DNA from: Phytohalomonas tamaricis
Lineage (GTDB): Bacteria; Pseudomonadota; Gammaproteobacteria; Pseudomonadales; Halomonadaceae
Length of the DNA stretch: 64,000 bases
Reading direction: 5' to 3'
NCBI RefSeq assembly: GCF_003012345.1
Contig: NZ_PVRV01000019.1
Coordinates: 434,001 to 498,000 of the forward strand
The first letter of the stretch is position 1; each line of letters starts with the position of its first letter. The notes under the pieces were generated by a model. The model was not told the origin of the DNA. It searched no databases and worked only from the letters and a program-made list of their open reading frames with translations. The position numbers and the translations under genes were made by a program. Shown here in pieces: positions 26,009 through 35,673 of the stretch.

Positions 26009-26962
26009 TCAGCGCGGCGGACGCTCATCAGCATAAACTGCTTCCAGTATGTCGCGCGCACCGCGTGCAAGCAGGTCTTCTGCGACTTGAACGCCAAGCT
26101 GTTCAGGCGCCTGTGCCGGTCCACGCGCTTCGGCACGCAGCACCTGAGTACCGTCGGGAGATCCCACCAAAGCACGCAACCATAGCGTTTGATCGTCCTC
26201 CTCAAGTACCGCATAGCCCCCTATCGGGACCTGACACCCTCCTTCAAGCCGCGTATTCATCGCCCGCTCGGCCAGAACCTGCAAGGTACTGCGTGCATCG
26301 CTGAGCGGTGCAACCAAGGCCATCAACTCTTCATCATCCATGCGACACTCGATGCCCAGCGCCCCCTGACCACAGGCAGGCAGGGAAATCTCGGGCGCCA
26401 GCTCAGCAGTTATACGTTCCGTCAGCTCAAGGCGCTGTAAGCCCGAAGTGGCAAGAATGATCGCATCGAACTCACCAGCATCGAGCTTACCCAGCCGTGT
26501 CTGCACGTTACCGCGCAGGCTGATCACACGCAGATCGGGACGTGCTTCACGGACCTGCAAAGTACGACGAAGGCTCGAGGTACCGACCACAGCGCCTTCC
26601 GGCAGCTCATCGAAACCAGCGTAATGATTGGAGACAAAGGCATCCGTCGGCGCGCCGCGATCCATGATGACCGCGAGGCCGAGGCCTTCGGGGAAATACA
26701 TCGGAACGTCCTTCATCGAATGCACAGCGATGTCGGCAAGCCCTGCCAGCATGGCTTCCTCAAGTTCCTTGACGAACAGCCCCTTGCCACCCACCTTGGC
26801 CAGTGGCGTGTCGAGAATCTTGTCACCGCGTGTCGACATACTGACGAGTTCAACCGAAAGGCCTGGATGAAGCGCTTCCAGACGAGCCTTGACATGCTCT
26901 GCCTGCCATAGGGCGAGCTGACTTTTACGAGTCGCGATCTTGAGCGTAGTTCTAGCGGGCAC
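26009..26962 (-). CDS. hemC: Porphobilinogen deaminase (hydroxymethylbilane synthase)
   Basis: A 317-residue enzyme joining four porphobilinogen molecules. It shows [16 protein letters not shown] at the start, [42 protein letters not shown] and LRGNVQTRL. The cysteine that carries the dipyrromethane cofactor is in [12 protein letters not shown], at about residue 243. I start it at the GTG at 26962, which has GGGAG five bases upstream. An in-frame TTG four codons earlier is possible but less well supported. It is the first gene of the hem operon and diverges from argH. Confidence 0.94.
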   Translation of the reverse strand: MPARTTLKIATRKSQLALWQAEHVKARLEALHPGLSVELVSMSTRGDKILDTPLAKVGGKGLFVKELEEAMLAGLADIAVHSMKDVPMYFPEGLGLAVIMDRGAPTDAFVSNHYAGFDELPEGAVVGTSSLRRTLQVREARPDLRVISLRGNVQTRLGKLDAGEFDAIILATSGLQRLELTERITAELAPEISLPACGQGALGIECRMDDEELMALVAPLSDARSTLQVLAERAMNTRLEGGCQVPIGGYAVLEEDDQTLWLRALVGSPDGTQVLRAEARGPAQAPEQLGVQVAEDLLARGARDILEAVYADERPPR

Positions 26963-27147
26963 GGGCGCTCCCAAAGGTAAGCAAGGCGTTATATGCGTGA
27001 AAAATCAACAATGCCGTCATGCCGCACTTGGCCTAGCATGGCGATCAATGGATATATCATAAAGCAGAGCCTGCCCGGTAAAAACCGCTGCTGCAATCAT
27101 CGATGCGTTTTGACAACGCGTTTGGGCAGAGCCAAGCCCTCGGAGTC

Positions 27148-27156
27148 TGGTACACT
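27148..27156 (+). promoter_or_regulatory. Predicted extended -10 promoter of argH
   Basis: TGGTACACT fits an extended -10 element (TG-N-TACACT). The implied start lies about 40 bases before the argH ATG. A TTGACA at 27110 is too far upstream to be its -35. Confidence 0.4.
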
Positions 27157-27201
27157 CGGGCATATTGTTCACTAATTATTCATGCAGGATAGCCAAGCCC
27201 G

Positions 27202-28623
27202 ATGACTCAACAGACCAACCAATCGTGGGGCGGGCGCTTCACCGAACCCACGGATGAATTCGTTGCGGCGTTTACCGCCTCGATCGGTTTCGATCAGCGC
27301 CTCTATCATCATGACATCCGCGGCTCAATCGCCCATGCCACCATGCTGGCGCGAGTCGGGGTATTGACCGAGCAGGAGCGTGACGCCATCGTCAATGGGC
27401 TTCAAGAGATTGAAGCTGACATTGAGCGCGGTGAGATCGAATGGTCAGTGGCACTTGAGGATGTTCACATGAACATCGAGGCGCGCCTGACCGACAAGAT
27501 CGGCATTACCGGCAAGAAGCTTCATACCGGCCGTTCGCGCAACGACCAGATTGCCACCGATATCCGCCTTTATCTCAGAGACGAAATCGACATCGTCGCG
27601 GAAGAGATCACCCGTCTGCGCAAGGGCATGATCGAACTCGCCGCGCAGGAAGCCGACACCATCATGCCGGGCTTCACCCATTTGCAGACCGCGCAGCCGG
27701 TGACTTTTGGTCATCACCTTCTGGCCTGGCAAGAGATGATCGCGCGTGATCATGAGCGTCTGCTCGATTGCCGCAAACGTGTCAATATCATGCCGCTGGG
27801 CGCCGCTGCATTGGCTGGCACCACCTACCCCATTGACCGTCACGTCACTGCCGAACTGCTCGGCTTCGAGCGTCCTGCCGAGAATTCTCTCGACGCCGTC
27901 AGCGACCGCGACTTCGCGATCGAATTCACCGCGTTCGCCAGTATCCTCCTGATGCACCTGTCACGCATGAGTGAAGAGCTGGTGCTATGGACCAGCGCGC
28001 AGTTCGACTTCATCGACCTGCCCGATCGCTTCTGCACCGGCTCCTCAATCATGCCGCAGAAGAAGAACCCCGACGTACCCGAACTGGTACGCGGCAAGAC
28101 CGGGCGTGTCTATGGCCACCTGATGGGCCTGCTTACGCTGATGAAGTCGCAGCCGCTGGCCTACAACAAGGATAACCAGGAGGACAAGGAGCCTCTGTTC
28201 GACACGCTCGATACTGTCAAGGGCTGCTTGCGTGCCTTTGCGGATATGGTTCCGGCACTGCGCGCCAAGGCCGACAACATGCGCGAGGCGGCGAGTCGTG
28301 GTTTTGCCACCGCCACCGACCTGGCCGATTATCTGGTCCGGCGCGGCGTTGCCTTCCGCGATGCACATGAAATCGTCGGCAAGTCAGTAGCCTACGGTAT
28401 TGCTCAAGGCAAGGATCTCGCCGAGATGTCGCTGGATGAACTCAAGCAGTTCTCCACCATGATTGATGACGATGTGTTCGAAGTACTGACCCTTGAAGGC
28501 TCGGTAGCGGCACGTAATCACATTGGCGGCACCGCGCCCGACCAGGTAAGCGCGGCAGCACAGCGCGCGCGCGACGCGCTTAGCTCATTGAATGCTGTCA
28601 ACCCTTCGGCCCAGGGAGCCTGA
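27202..28623 (+). CDS. argH: Argininosuccinate lyase
   Basis: A 473-residue enzyme of the fumarase/aspartase superfamily that splits argininosuccinate into arginine and fumarate, the last step of arginine synthesis. Visible hallmarks are [14 protein letters not shown] at the start, [13 protein letters not shown], and the flexible catalytic loop [12 protein letters not shown] at about 280. Length is normal. It is the first gene of a run ending in yigB; only two bases separate its stop from lptM. This argH-lptM-lysA-dapF order differs from that of enterics and is common in pseudomonads and halomonads. Confidence 0.97.
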   Translation: MTQQTNQSWGGRFTEPTDEFVAAFTASIGFDQRLYHHDIRGSIAHATMLARVGVLTEQERDAIVNGLQEIEADIERGEIEWSVALEDVHMNIEARLTDKIGITGKKLHTGRSRNDQIATDIRLYLRDEIDIVAEEITRLRKGMIELAAQEADTIMPGFTHLQTAQPVTFGHHLLAWQEMIARDHERLLDCRKRVNIMPLGAAALAGTTYPIDRHVTAELLGFERPAENSLDAVSDRDFAIEFTAFASILLMHLSRMSEELVLWTSAQFDFIDLPDRFCTGSSIMPQKKNPDVPELVRGKTGRVYGHLMGLLTLMKSQPLAYNKDNQEDKEPLFDTLDTVKGCLRAFADMVPALRAKADNMREAASRGFATATDLADYLVRRGVAFRDAHEIVGKSVAYGIAQGKDLAEMSLDELKQFSTMIDDDVFEVLTLEGSVAARNHIGGTAPDQVSAAAQRARDALSSLNAVNPSAQGA

Positions 28624-28625
28624 CC

Positions 28626-28970
28626 ATGCGCCGCATGTTTGCCCTTTTCGCCTGTACATTGGTTTCCTCCACCCTCTTGGCCGGCTGCGGCCAGAAGGGT
28701 CCACTGTACATGCCCGACGACGAAGCATCGCGTGAACGATACGATCCGACCAATGAATATGGCGATCAGCAGCAGCGCGATGAACAACAGCAGTCTCAGC
28801 AGCAGGATAATCGTCAGACCCCAAGCAGTGGCGAGGGGGTCGGCACGGAGCCGGGCGAAGACGTCCCGCCGACGCCCGGCGATAGCGATGCCGTCAATTT
28901 GACGCCGGGCGGCGCGACATCGACACACAGTGCACCGGGCAGTATTCCGACCACCACTTCGACCGAATGA
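28626..28970 (+). CDS. lptM: LPS translocon maturation lipoprotein LptM (YifL-like)
   Basis: A 114-residue lipoprotein. The signal peptide ends in the lipobox LLAGC, and the mature N-terminus C-G-Q-K-G-P-L-Y-M-P is diagnostic of LptM/YifL, which helps LptD oxidise and assemble into the outer-membrane LPS translocon. The rest is Gln-, Pro-, Gly- and Thr-rich and probably unstructured, longer than the enteric protein. It lies between argH and lysA, the usual place for this gene, and overlaps the region of the lysA ribosome-binding site. Confidence 0.92.
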   Translation: MRRMFALFACTLVSSTLLAGCGQKGPLYMPDDEASRERYDPTNEYGDQQQRDEQQQSQQQDNRQTPSSGEGVGTEPGEDVPPTPGDSDAVNLTPGGATSTHSAPGSIPTTTSTE

Positions 28971-28978
28971 AGGACGCC

Positions 28979-30256
28979 ATGACGACGCCTTTCGCAATCC
29001 GTAGCGGCGTACTCCACGCCGAAGACGTTTCGCTGATCGATATTGCCGAACGCTTCGGCACGCCTTGTTACGTCTATTCCAGAGCGGCCTTTACCGAACA
29101 CTATCTGGCCTATGCGCGCGCGCTTGAAGGATGCCCGCATCTGGTCTGCTACGCCTTGAAAGCGAACTCGAACCTGGCCGTGCTCAACCTGTTGGCAAGG
29201 CTTGGCGCCGGTTTCGATATCGTCTCTGTCGGGGAGCTGGAACGCGTGCTTGCCGCTGGCGGTGACCCGGCCAAGGTGGTGTTCTCCGGTGTGGCAAAGA
29301 AAGCCGATGAGATGGCACGTGCACTTGAGATCGGTATCAAGTGCTTCAACGTCGAATCATTGCCGGAGCTTGAACGTCTCGATGACATTGCCGGCCGCCT
29401 TGGCAAGACCGCACGTGTCTCGCTGCGCGTCAATCCTGACGTTGACGCCGGGACTCATCCTTATATCTCGACCGGTCTTAAAGACAACAAGTTTGGCGTA
29501 CCGATCGCCGAGGCGCTCGACGTCTATGCCCGTGCCCACGCTATGGCGCATATCGAGGTGGTCGGCATCGACTGCCATATCGGTTCGCAGCTGACCGAAA
29601 TCACGCCATTTCTGGATGCGCTTGACCGACTGCTTGTCCTGCTTGATCAGCTGCACGCCAAAGGAATCGAGATCAAGCATATCGATCTCGGCGGTGGTCT
29701 CGGCGTCAATTATCAGGGCGAAACACCGCCTGACCCTGGCAGCTACATCGATGCAGTACGTGACCGTCTTGCTCAGTGGGATAGCGCCCGCCAGCTTGAG
29801 CTGATTTTCGAACCCGGTCGCTCGATTTCTGCCAACGCTGGCCTGTTACTGACGCGCGTTGAGTACCTCAAGCCGGGTGAAACCAAGAACTTTGCCATTA
29901 TTGATGCCGGCATGAATGACCTGATCCGCCCTTCGCTCTATCAGGCCTGGCAAGCGATCGAGCCGGTCGATACGCGTACCGCACGAGAAACGGATACTTT
30001 CGACGTGGTCGGTCCCGTCTGTGAATCAGGCGATTTTCTCGGCAAGGAGCGCGATCTGGCGATTGCCGCAGGCGATCTGCTTGCCGTACGCTCAGCCGGC
30101 GCCTACGGCTTCGTGATGGCCTCGAACTACAATACACGTCAGCGCCCGGCCGAAGTGATGGTCGACGGTGGACATACGCATGTGGTCCGCAAGCGTGAGC
30201 CATTGGAAATGCTATGGGCGGATGAAGCCTTGCTACCGGAAGATGCTGACGTTTAA
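28979..30256 (+). CDS. lysA: Diaminopimelate decarboxylase
   Basis: A 425-residue PLP enzyme that makes lysine from meso-diaminopimelate. PLP-binding Lys is in YALKANSN (about residue 61). Other motifs are FDIVSVGELE, the phosphate-binding glycine region DLGGGLGVNY, EPGRSISANAG, and the substrate Cys motif GPVCESGDFLG. The ATG at 28979 has AAGGA six bases upstream and gives the usual N-terminus (TPFAIRSGVLHAEDVSL); an ATG at 28967 overlaps the lptM stop but lacks a site. Confidence 0.97.
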   Translation: MTTPFAIRSGVLHAEDVSLIDIAERFGTPCYVYSRAAFTEHYLAYARALEGCPHLVCYALKANSNLAVLNLLARLGAGFDIVSVGELERVLAAGGDPAKVVFSGVAKKADEMARALEIGIKCFNVESLPELERLDDIAGRLGKTARVSLRVNPDVDAGTHPYISTGLKDNKFGVPIAEALDVYARAHAMAHIEVVGIDCHIGSQLTEITPFLDALDRLLVLLDQLHAKGIEIKHIDLGGGLGVNYQGETPPDPGSYIDAVRDRLAQWDSARQLELIFEPGRSISANAGLLLTRVEYLKPGETKNFAIIDAGMNDLIRPSLYQAWQAIEPVDTRTARETDTFDVVGPVCESGDFLGKERDLAIAAGDLLAVRSAGAYGFVMASNYNTRQRPAEVMVDGGHTHVVRKREPLEMLWADEALLPEDADV

Positions 30257-30304
30257 CAAAAACCACGATTAGTTCGATACATGGTGTGCACCGGAGAGCG
30301 GCTG

Positions 30305-31135
30305 ATGCTTTTGCACTTCACCAAAATGCACGGATTGGGTAATGACTTCATGGTCATTGACCTGATCACGCAGCGCGCCCGACTGGACGAGACGCGCATT
30401 CGCCAATGGGCTGACCGTCACTTTGGCATTGGCTTCGATCAGCTATTGCTGGTCGAGCCACCACGCAACCCGGATATGGATTTCCGCTACCGAATATTTA
30501 ATTCCGATGGCAGCGAAGTCGAGAATTGCGGCAACGGGGCGCGCTGTTTTGCACGCTTTGTCGTCGATAATGCGCTGACAACCAAGCGTGAGATCCGTGT
30601 CGAAACGCAAGGCGGTCCGCTCACCCTCAAGCTCACCGCTGATGGTCGTGTGCGCGTGGACATGGGCGCACCGCGCTTTGAACCGGCGGCTCTGCCGTTC
30701 GATGCCGAAGCGGATCTTCCCGTACACCGCATTGAAATCGACAATGAAGCGGTCGAGTTTGGCGTCGTATCAATGGGCAATCCTCATGCCGTGCTGGTAG
30801 TTGATGATGTCGACAGTGCCCCGGTATTGACGCTCGGCCCTCGCCTAGAAGCTCATCCACGTTTTCCCAGAAGGGTCAATGTCGGTTTCCTGCAGATCGT
30901 CTCCGCCCATGAAGCCCGGCTGCGCGTGTTCGAGCGTGGTGTCGGCGAAACACTGGCTTGCGGCACCGGTGCCTGCGCGGCGGTGGCCAGCGGCATCCGT
31001 CGTGGCCTGCTCACAAGTCCGGTCGATATTGATTTGCCCGGCGGAAGGCTAACGTTGGAATGGTCAGGCGGCGATGACAGCATGATCATGACCGGCCCGG
31101 CTGAACGGGTCTTTGACGGTCGTGTTGCCATTTGA
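30305..31135 (+). CDS. dapF: Diaminopimelate epimerase
   Basis: A 276-residue cofactor-independent racemase converting LL- to meso-diaminopimelate, the substrate of LysA and a peptidoglycan precursor. The two catalytic cysteines are in [12 protein letters not shown] (about 75) and ACGTGACAA (about 219). The N-terminus [13 protein letters not shown] is characteristic. The ATG at 30305 with GGAG upstream gives the standard start; an in-frame upstream ATG at 30281 would add eight atypical residues. Confidence 0.97.
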   Translation: MLLHFTKMHGLGNDFMVIDLITQRARLDETRIRQWADRHFGIGFDQLLLVEPPRNPDMDFRYRIFNSDGSEVENCGNGARCFARFVVDNALTTKREIRVETQGGPLTLKLTADGRVRVDMGAPRFEPAALPFDAEADLPVHRIEIDNEAVEFGVVSMGNPHAVLVVDDVDSAPVLTLGPRLEAHPRFPRRVNVGFLQIVSAHEARLRVFERGVGETLACGTGACAAVASGIRRGLLTSPVDIDLPGGRLTLEWSGGDDSMIMTGPAERVFDGRVAI

Positions 31136-31203
31136 AGCGGACTATTATTAGGCGTGTCATGGCACGCCTGCTACCCAGACCGACGTTTTCGGAGGAAGGC
31201 GAT

Positions 31204-31917
31204 ATGTCTCGAGCTTCGGCTATCGAACCGCGCCGCACACTTGACCCTGAGCAGGTAGCGCAATGGTTAGTGCGTCACCCCGATTTCTTTGTCGGGCGCG
31301 AGGGTCTGCTCCAGCAACTGAAGGTTCCGCACCCTGAAGCACGGGACGGCGCCATCTCGTTGCTTGAGCGTCTGGTGCACGATCTGCGCCATCGGGCCGA
31401 CGGTGCCGAGCAGCGCCTGAATGCCCTGCTGGATACCGCGCGTCATAACGAAGCGCAGTACCAGCGTGTCCGTGAGCTCATTCTCGTCCTGCTTGAGACG
31501 GATAGCCGCGACGCCATGGCCCAGACGCTGGCGACGACGCTCTCCGAACGCTTCAAGGTTCGTGCCGTCGCGCTGTGGCGCCCCGTATTGCCTGGCGACC
31601 CACCTGCTGAAGCGCTGCAGCCTCCAACGTTCGCTCTCAACGATACGATATCTATGCGCCTTGAAGCCCTGCTTGATGGCCATCATAGCCGCTGCTGCTC
31701 GCTTGACGCCGATAGCTGGAGGCATCTTCTGCCCGTCTCGCCTGAGGGACTATCGCATGGATCATGTGCGGTCACTCGCCTGGCGCTCGGTACCCGACAG
31801 GGCTATCTAATTATCGCCAATCCCGATCCTGAGTATTTCCGCGCCACGCTCGGCACATTATTTGTCGATTATCTTGGCGATGTGGTGGGCCGCCTGCTGA
31901 TAAGGAACGCGGCGTGA
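31204..31917 (+). CDS. DUF484-family protein
   Basis: A 237-residue cytoplasmic protein with the DUF484 pattern: VAQWLVRHPDFFVG near the start, a coiled region with RLVHDLRHRADGAEQRLNALL, and a GAF-like C-terminal domain ending in FVDYLGDVVGRLL. The family is always linked to dapF and xerC, and its function is unknown. The ATG at 31204 has GGAGGAAGG at proper spacing; the frame opens earlier, in the end of dapF, but without such a site. Its stop overlaps the GTG start of xerC by four bases (GTGA). Confidence 0.93.
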   Translation: MSRASAIEPRRTLDPEQVAQWLVRHPDFFVGREGLLQQLKVPHPEARDGAISLLERLVHDLRHRADGAEQRLNALLDTARHNEAQYQRVRELILVLLETDSRDAMAQTLATTLSERFKVRAVALWRPVLPGDPPAEALQPPTFALNDTISMRLEALLDGHHSRCCSLDADSWRHLLPVSPEGLSHGSCAVTRLALGTRQGYLIIANPDPEYFRATLGTLFVDYLGDVVGRLLIRNAA

Positions 31918-32834
31918 ATGGTACTGCCAGTGAGTCGTCAGCGGCATTGCTTGAACCGCTTGAGATATTCCTGAACCGTCTCAGCGAAGCGCATAGCCCA
32001 GCCACGGTAGATGCGTACCGGCGTGATTTGGCCATCGTACTCGAATTTGTCGTCGCGCAGGGCATGACGCATTGGTCGACACTGGATGCAGCGCTAGTGC
32101 GCCGCTTCCTCGGCCACGAACGCACCCGTGGGCTCGCGGCACGCAGCCTCGCTCGGCGTCAGGCTGCGTTGCGTCGCTTTTGCGATATGCTGGTCACTCA
32201 GGGAATTCTGGCACGTAACCCGGCACGTCTGGTTGACACCCCCAAACTGCCGCAGCATCTGCCGCGCCCTGTCGATGTCGATCTGCTAGCGCGTTTTCTC
32301 GATACACCGCATGACGGTTCGCCGCTCGCGCTGCGCGATCAAGCCATGCTTGAGCTGCTTTACTCTTCCGGACTGCGCTTGGCCGAACTGGTCGCGCTCG
32401 ATCTGCAGAACCTGCAGGCCCAGCGGGTGCGGGTGTGGGGTAAAGGAGGAAAGCCGCGTCAGGTCCCGGTCGGCACCCGCGCCCAGGCAGCGCTCAAGGA
32501 CTGGCTGGCTATTCGTGCCACGCTGGCGAGCACTGATGAGCCAGCGCTGTTTCTCAGTCAACAGGGCACCCGGCTAGGTCCGCGTGCAATACAGCTACGC
32601 TTGGCTAAACTGGCACGTGAGCGTGGCCTGCCCGAGCATCTTCACCCTCATCGGCTGCGCCACAGCTTTGCCAGCCATCTGCTCGAATCGAGCCATGATC
32701 TACGCGCTGTGCAGGAGCTGCTGGGACACGCCCATCTTTCGACCACACAGGTTTATACCCGTCTCGACTGGCAGCATCTGGCCGAAACCTATGATGCTGC
32801 ACACCCCCGCGCCCGGCGGCGTAAACCGAGCTGA
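31914..32834 (+). CDS. xerC: Tyrosine recombinase XerC
   Basis: A 306-residue site-specific recombinase that with XerD resolves chromosome dimers at dif. The N-terminal SAM-like domain has SPATVDAYRRDL. The catalytic residues are Arg in SSGLRLAEL (about 154), the HxLRH motif (HPHRLRHSF, about 245), LLGHAHLSTTQ, and the nucleophile Tyr at about 280 in VYTRLD. It is chromosomal XerC by context (dapF-DUF484-xerC-yigB), not a mobile-element integrase. It starts with GTG overlapping the DUF484 stop. Confidence 0.96.
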   Translation: MNGTASESSAALLEPLEIFLNRLSEAHSPATVDAYRRDLAIVLEFVVAQGMTHWSTLDAALVRRFLGHERTRGLAARSLARRQAALRRFCDMLVTQGILARNPARLVDTPKLPQHLPRPVDVDLLARFLDTPHDGSPLALRDQAMLELLYSSGLRLAELVALDLQNLQAQRVRVWGKGGKPRQVPVGTRAQAALKDWLAIRATLASTDEPALFLSQQGTRLGPRAIQLRLAKLARERGLPEHLHPHRLRHSFASHLLESSHDLRAVQELLGHAHLSTTQVYTRLDWQHLAETYDAAHPRARRRKPS

Positions 32835-32873
32835 GATAGATAGCACGACAGCATCTCTGCCCCAAGGATTACT

Positions 32874-33575
32874 ATGATCGACGTATTAACCTTCGACCTC
32901 GACGATACCTTCTGGGAAAACTATCCCGTCATGGCCCGCACTGAGCCTGGCCACTATGAGTGGCTTGACCGTCAGATCGGCCACGCCGCCACCTTTCCGC
33001 TTGAAGAGTATCAGCAGCGCCGGCTTGAGTTCGCCAAACGTCACCCCGTACGGCGCGGCGATTTTACCTGGGTTCGCCGTGAGACACTGCGTGAGATGCT
33101 GATCGAGTTTGGCCTACCCACAGACGAGGCTGCCCGCTGGGCGAGCGAAGCGATTGAGCACATGCTCGAGTTAAGACATGACATCATCGTGTTCGAGGAA
33201 GTGCCGGCCATGCTCGTTACGCTGAGTGGTCAGTACCGCCTGGGCGCGATTACCAATGGCAACGTCGATCTCAGACGACTCGACATCGGTAAAGCATTTG
33301 ACGTGATCATCAATGCCGGTGAATTTCTTGCTCCCAAACCTGATGCACGCGCGTTCCTGTCCGCGCTAGCGCGCATGGGGCATACGCCTCCGTCACGCGC
33401 CATGCATGTGGGAGATTCATGGCAGGAAGATGTGCTGCCCGCCTATCGGCTCGGCATGAAGGTCGCCTGGATCGATGCCAAGAATGAGCATCACTCCTGT
33501 CCGGAAGGGATTTATCGCCTCACTCATATCCGTGAGCTGCCCGCCCTGCTCGAACGTATCGATCACGCCAATTAA
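32874..33575 (+). CDS. yigB: HAD-superfamily phosphatase YigB
   Basis: A 233-residue HAD hydrolase. Motif I is FDLDDTFWEN, motif II is AITNGN, motif III Lys is in APKPDAR, and motif IV is HVGDSWQEDVLPA. In E. coli YigB dephosphorylates FMN and 5-amino-6-ribitylamino-uracil phosphate, intermediates of riboflavin synthesis. Position after xerC is conserved. No terminator is evident before the small gene at 33648. Confidence 0.92.
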   Translation: MIDVLTFDLDDTFWENYPVMARTEPGHYEWLDRQIGHAATFPLEEYQQRRLEFAKRHPVRRGDFTWVRRETLREMLIEFGLPTDEAARWASEAIEHMLELRHDIIVFEEVPAMLVTLSGQYRLGAITNGNVDLRRLDIGKAFDVIINAGEFLAPKPDARAFLSALARMGHTPPSRAMHVGDSWQEDVLPAYRLGMKVAWIDAKNEHHSCPEGIYRLTHIRELPALLERIDHAN

Positions 33576-33647
33576 GCGCATTCCAATATCAGGAATTGCG
33601 GTAAAATAGAACTATTATGGACTTCAAACCTCTCTGCGGATAACACC

Positions 33648-33965
33648 ATGCGCCCGATCGATCTGTTTAGCATCTCTATCGTGCTGTGCGCGCTGGGCAT
33701 CGTGTTGCTAGTCCCGGAGTTGACGCTTCGCCAGGTGACAGATGCGTCCCGCCCAGACGCCGCAGGTACATCGTTGCAACTGCGTTATCCCAACAACCTG
33801 GACGAATCGAGACCCGTTCTACCGGCATTCTCAACACAGCAGGACGACATCGTCGCCATGTTGCAGACCCGCCTGCATGATCACGACAAGGCCAGCGACC
33901 AGACCGATGATGCGCCGGCCCTGCGCTACAACTATCCCATCAGCAAACGCATCTATTCCTTCTAG
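33648..33965 (+). CDS. Small single-pass membrane protein of unknown function
   Basis: A 105-residue protein with one N-terminal hydrophobic helix (LFSISIVLCALGIVLLV) and a polar, Asp/Pro-rich remainder ending in ALRYNYPISKRIYSF. GGATAA lies before the ATG, and a possible -10 (TAAAAT, 33602-33607) sits upstream. No family recognised. It follows yigB by 72 bases and precedes convergent engB. The Tyr-rich C-terminus and acidic middle look like a periplasmic tail on a membrane anchor. Coding nature is inferred from start context and codon use. Confidence 0.6.
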   Translation: MRPIDLFSISIVLCALGIVLLVPELTLRQVTDASRPDAAGTSLQLRYPNNLDESRPVLPAFSTQQDDIVAMLQTRLHDHDKASDQTDDAPALRYNYPISKRIYSF

Positions 33966-34020
33966 GCGCACTTACTCTTTCTAGACAGCCAAGGTAAACA
34001 CGGCCCAAGCACGCGCTCTT

Positions 34021-34647
34021 CTAAATATCGGCCTTCTCGAGCAACCAGCTGTCCAGCCGTGCCGAAAGTTCATCGACGCCCTGCCGATTATGCGAGGAAA
34101 ACAGCTGTACGCTGACGAGATCCTCCCACTCACGCATGGCGCTGCGTACTTTCTGCAACGCGCTCATGGCTGCACCACGCTTGAGCTTGTCGGCCTTGGT
34201 CAATAGCAGATGCACCGGCATCCTTTCATTATCGGCCCAGCCAAGCATCATCTGGTCGAACTCGGTCAACGGATGACGAACGTCCATGACCAGTATCGTG
34301 CCCTTGAGCGAACGGCGGCGGCGTAGATAATCGGCCAGATGGCGCTGCCATTCCAGCTTGACCGATTCGGGCACCTTGGCAAATCCATAACCGGGCAAAT
34401 CGACCAGTCGCCGCTCTGCTGTTGACCCCACCGTAAAGAAATTGATCAGCTGGGTACGCCCTGGTGTCTTCGACGTGCGGGCCAGCGCATTTTGCTGAGT
34501 CAGGGTGTTAATCGCACTTGACTTGCCTGCGTTGGAACGGCCAGCAAACGCGACTTCTGCGCCGTCATCGGCAGGACAGGTCGCAAGCGTCGGCGCGCTG
34601 ATGAGAAATTTGGCCGTATGGTAATTGAGGCGCTCGGCGTCCTGCAT
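34021..34647 (-). CDS. engB: Ribosome biogenesis GTPase YihA/EngB
   Basis: A 208-residue TRAFAC GTPase needed for large-subunit ribosome assembly. G1 is [12 protein letters not shown] near 37-47, G2 region [12 protein letters not shown]3 [13 protein letters not shown]4 [10 protein letters not shown], and G5-like [11 protein letters not shown]. Length and motif order match YihA. It is transcribed away from dsbA. In pseudomonads a cytochrome c4 gene usually stands between engB and dsbA, and here it is absent. Confidence 0.96.
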   Translation of the reverse strand: MQDAERLNYHTAKFLISAPTLATCPADDGAEVAFAGRSNAGKSSAINTLTQQNALARTSKTPGRTQLINFFTVGSTAERRLVDLPGYGFAKVPESVKLEWQRHLADYLRRRRSLKGTILVMDVRHPLTEFDQMMLGWADNERMPVHLLLTKADKLKRGAAMSALQKVRSAMREWEDLVSVQLFSSHNRQGVDELSARLDSWLLEKADI

Positions 34648-35004
34648 GGTTCGGTTCCTGAAACATCGAAAAGAGGATAGATACGAATTCTCAGCCGGTT
34701 ATATAGACCACTTTACAAGGGCACCGGCAAGCTACTGCAGATTACGCTATCTATATAGTGAAGCTAGTGTAACACCGTGTCCGTCATGCCAGCATAACTG
34801 TGACGCACTCTATGGCATTCTTTACCCCAAGATGCTGCAATGCATGTGCCACCCGCTCAGCGACAAGACAGGTATCGCCTGAGCGGGCTGCAACAGGTAG
34901 GATGGATTTATCTTTGCCGCTAACGGAACCTTTCTTTACCCCTCAGGTTCCAACTCTTGCCGGCAAGCTAGCCGCTATCGAATCATGCCAGGAGAATGAG
35001 AGTA
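34648..35004. other. Spacer between engB and dsbA
   Basis: This region between divergent genes holds no supportable gene. A 9-bp inverted repeat (CCCGCTCAG with CTGAGCGGG, about 34853-34886) with an 18-base loop lies in its middle. It should contain the promoters of both genes, but I cannot place them with confidence. Confidence 0.35.
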
Positions 35005-35640
35005 ATGTTGAAGTCGTTGATCGCTGTAGTCGCGGGTCTCGGATTGTCGACACTAGCCATGGCCGCTGCCCCTGAAGCGGGAAAGGACTATCTCGTACTG
35101 GACGAGCCGGCACAGACCCATGTGCCATCAGACAAGATAGAAGTTACCGAAGTCTTCTGGTATGGCTGCCCTCATTGCTATGCCCTGGAAACCCCACTTG
35201 AGCAGTGGGTCGCTCAGCTACCTGATGATGTGGTATTTGATCGCCTCCCGGCCACAATGGGGAAAACCTGGGTACGTCACGCCACGGCGTTCTATGCGGC
35301 AAAAGAACTGGGCATTCAGGAAAAAATGCATAGCGACTTCTTCGATGCCATCCACAAGCAGGGCAAGACGCTTACAGATGATGAGGATATCGCTGAATTC
35401 TTCACCCAATACGGTGTTTCCAAGGAAGATGCGCTCAAGGCGCTTAACTCCTTTGGCGTCAAAAGTGAGATCAATAAGGCCCATGCCCAGATGCGTGCCT
35501 ACAACCTGATGGGTGTACCGGCCCTTGTCATTGACGGTCATTATGTCATCACGCCACAGAGCGCTAATGGGCTCGACAATATGCCAAAGATTGCCGATGC
35601 GCTGATTGAAAAAGTACGCAACGAACAATCAGATCAATAA
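35005..35640 (+). CDS. dsbA: Thiol:disulfide interchange protein DsbA
   Basis: A 211-residue periplasmic oxidase that inserts disulfides into exported proteins. It has a signal peptide (MLKSLIAVVAGLG to about AMAAA), the thioredoxin-fold active site WYGCPHC with CPHC at 55-58, and the cis-proline loop GVPALVIDG near 170. I prefer the ATG at 35005, with AGGAG ten bases upstream, over the ATG at 34996, which abuts that site. The next gene (35674) starts 33 bases downstream, the usual arrangement. Confidence 0.95.
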   Translation: MLKSLIAVVAGLGLSTLAMAAAPEAGKDYLVLDEPAQTHVPSDKIEVTEVFWYGCPHCYALETPLEQWVAQLPDDVVFDRLPATMGKTWVRHATAFYAAKELGIQEKMHSDFFDAIHKQGKTLTDDEDIAEFFTQYGVSKEDALKALNSFGVKSEINKAHAQMRAYNLMGVPALVIDGHYVITPQSANGLDNMPKIADALIEKVRNEQSDQ

Positions 35641-35673
35641 GGATCGTTCGTTCTGGAATGACCAGAGGTAGTT

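Noticed and set aside
34625-34882. 85-codon frame with CPSC upstream of dsbA, considered as a cytochrome c4 remnant
   Set aside because: There is no CXXCH motif, no signal peptide and no ribosome-binding site; the resemblance is only two cysteines.
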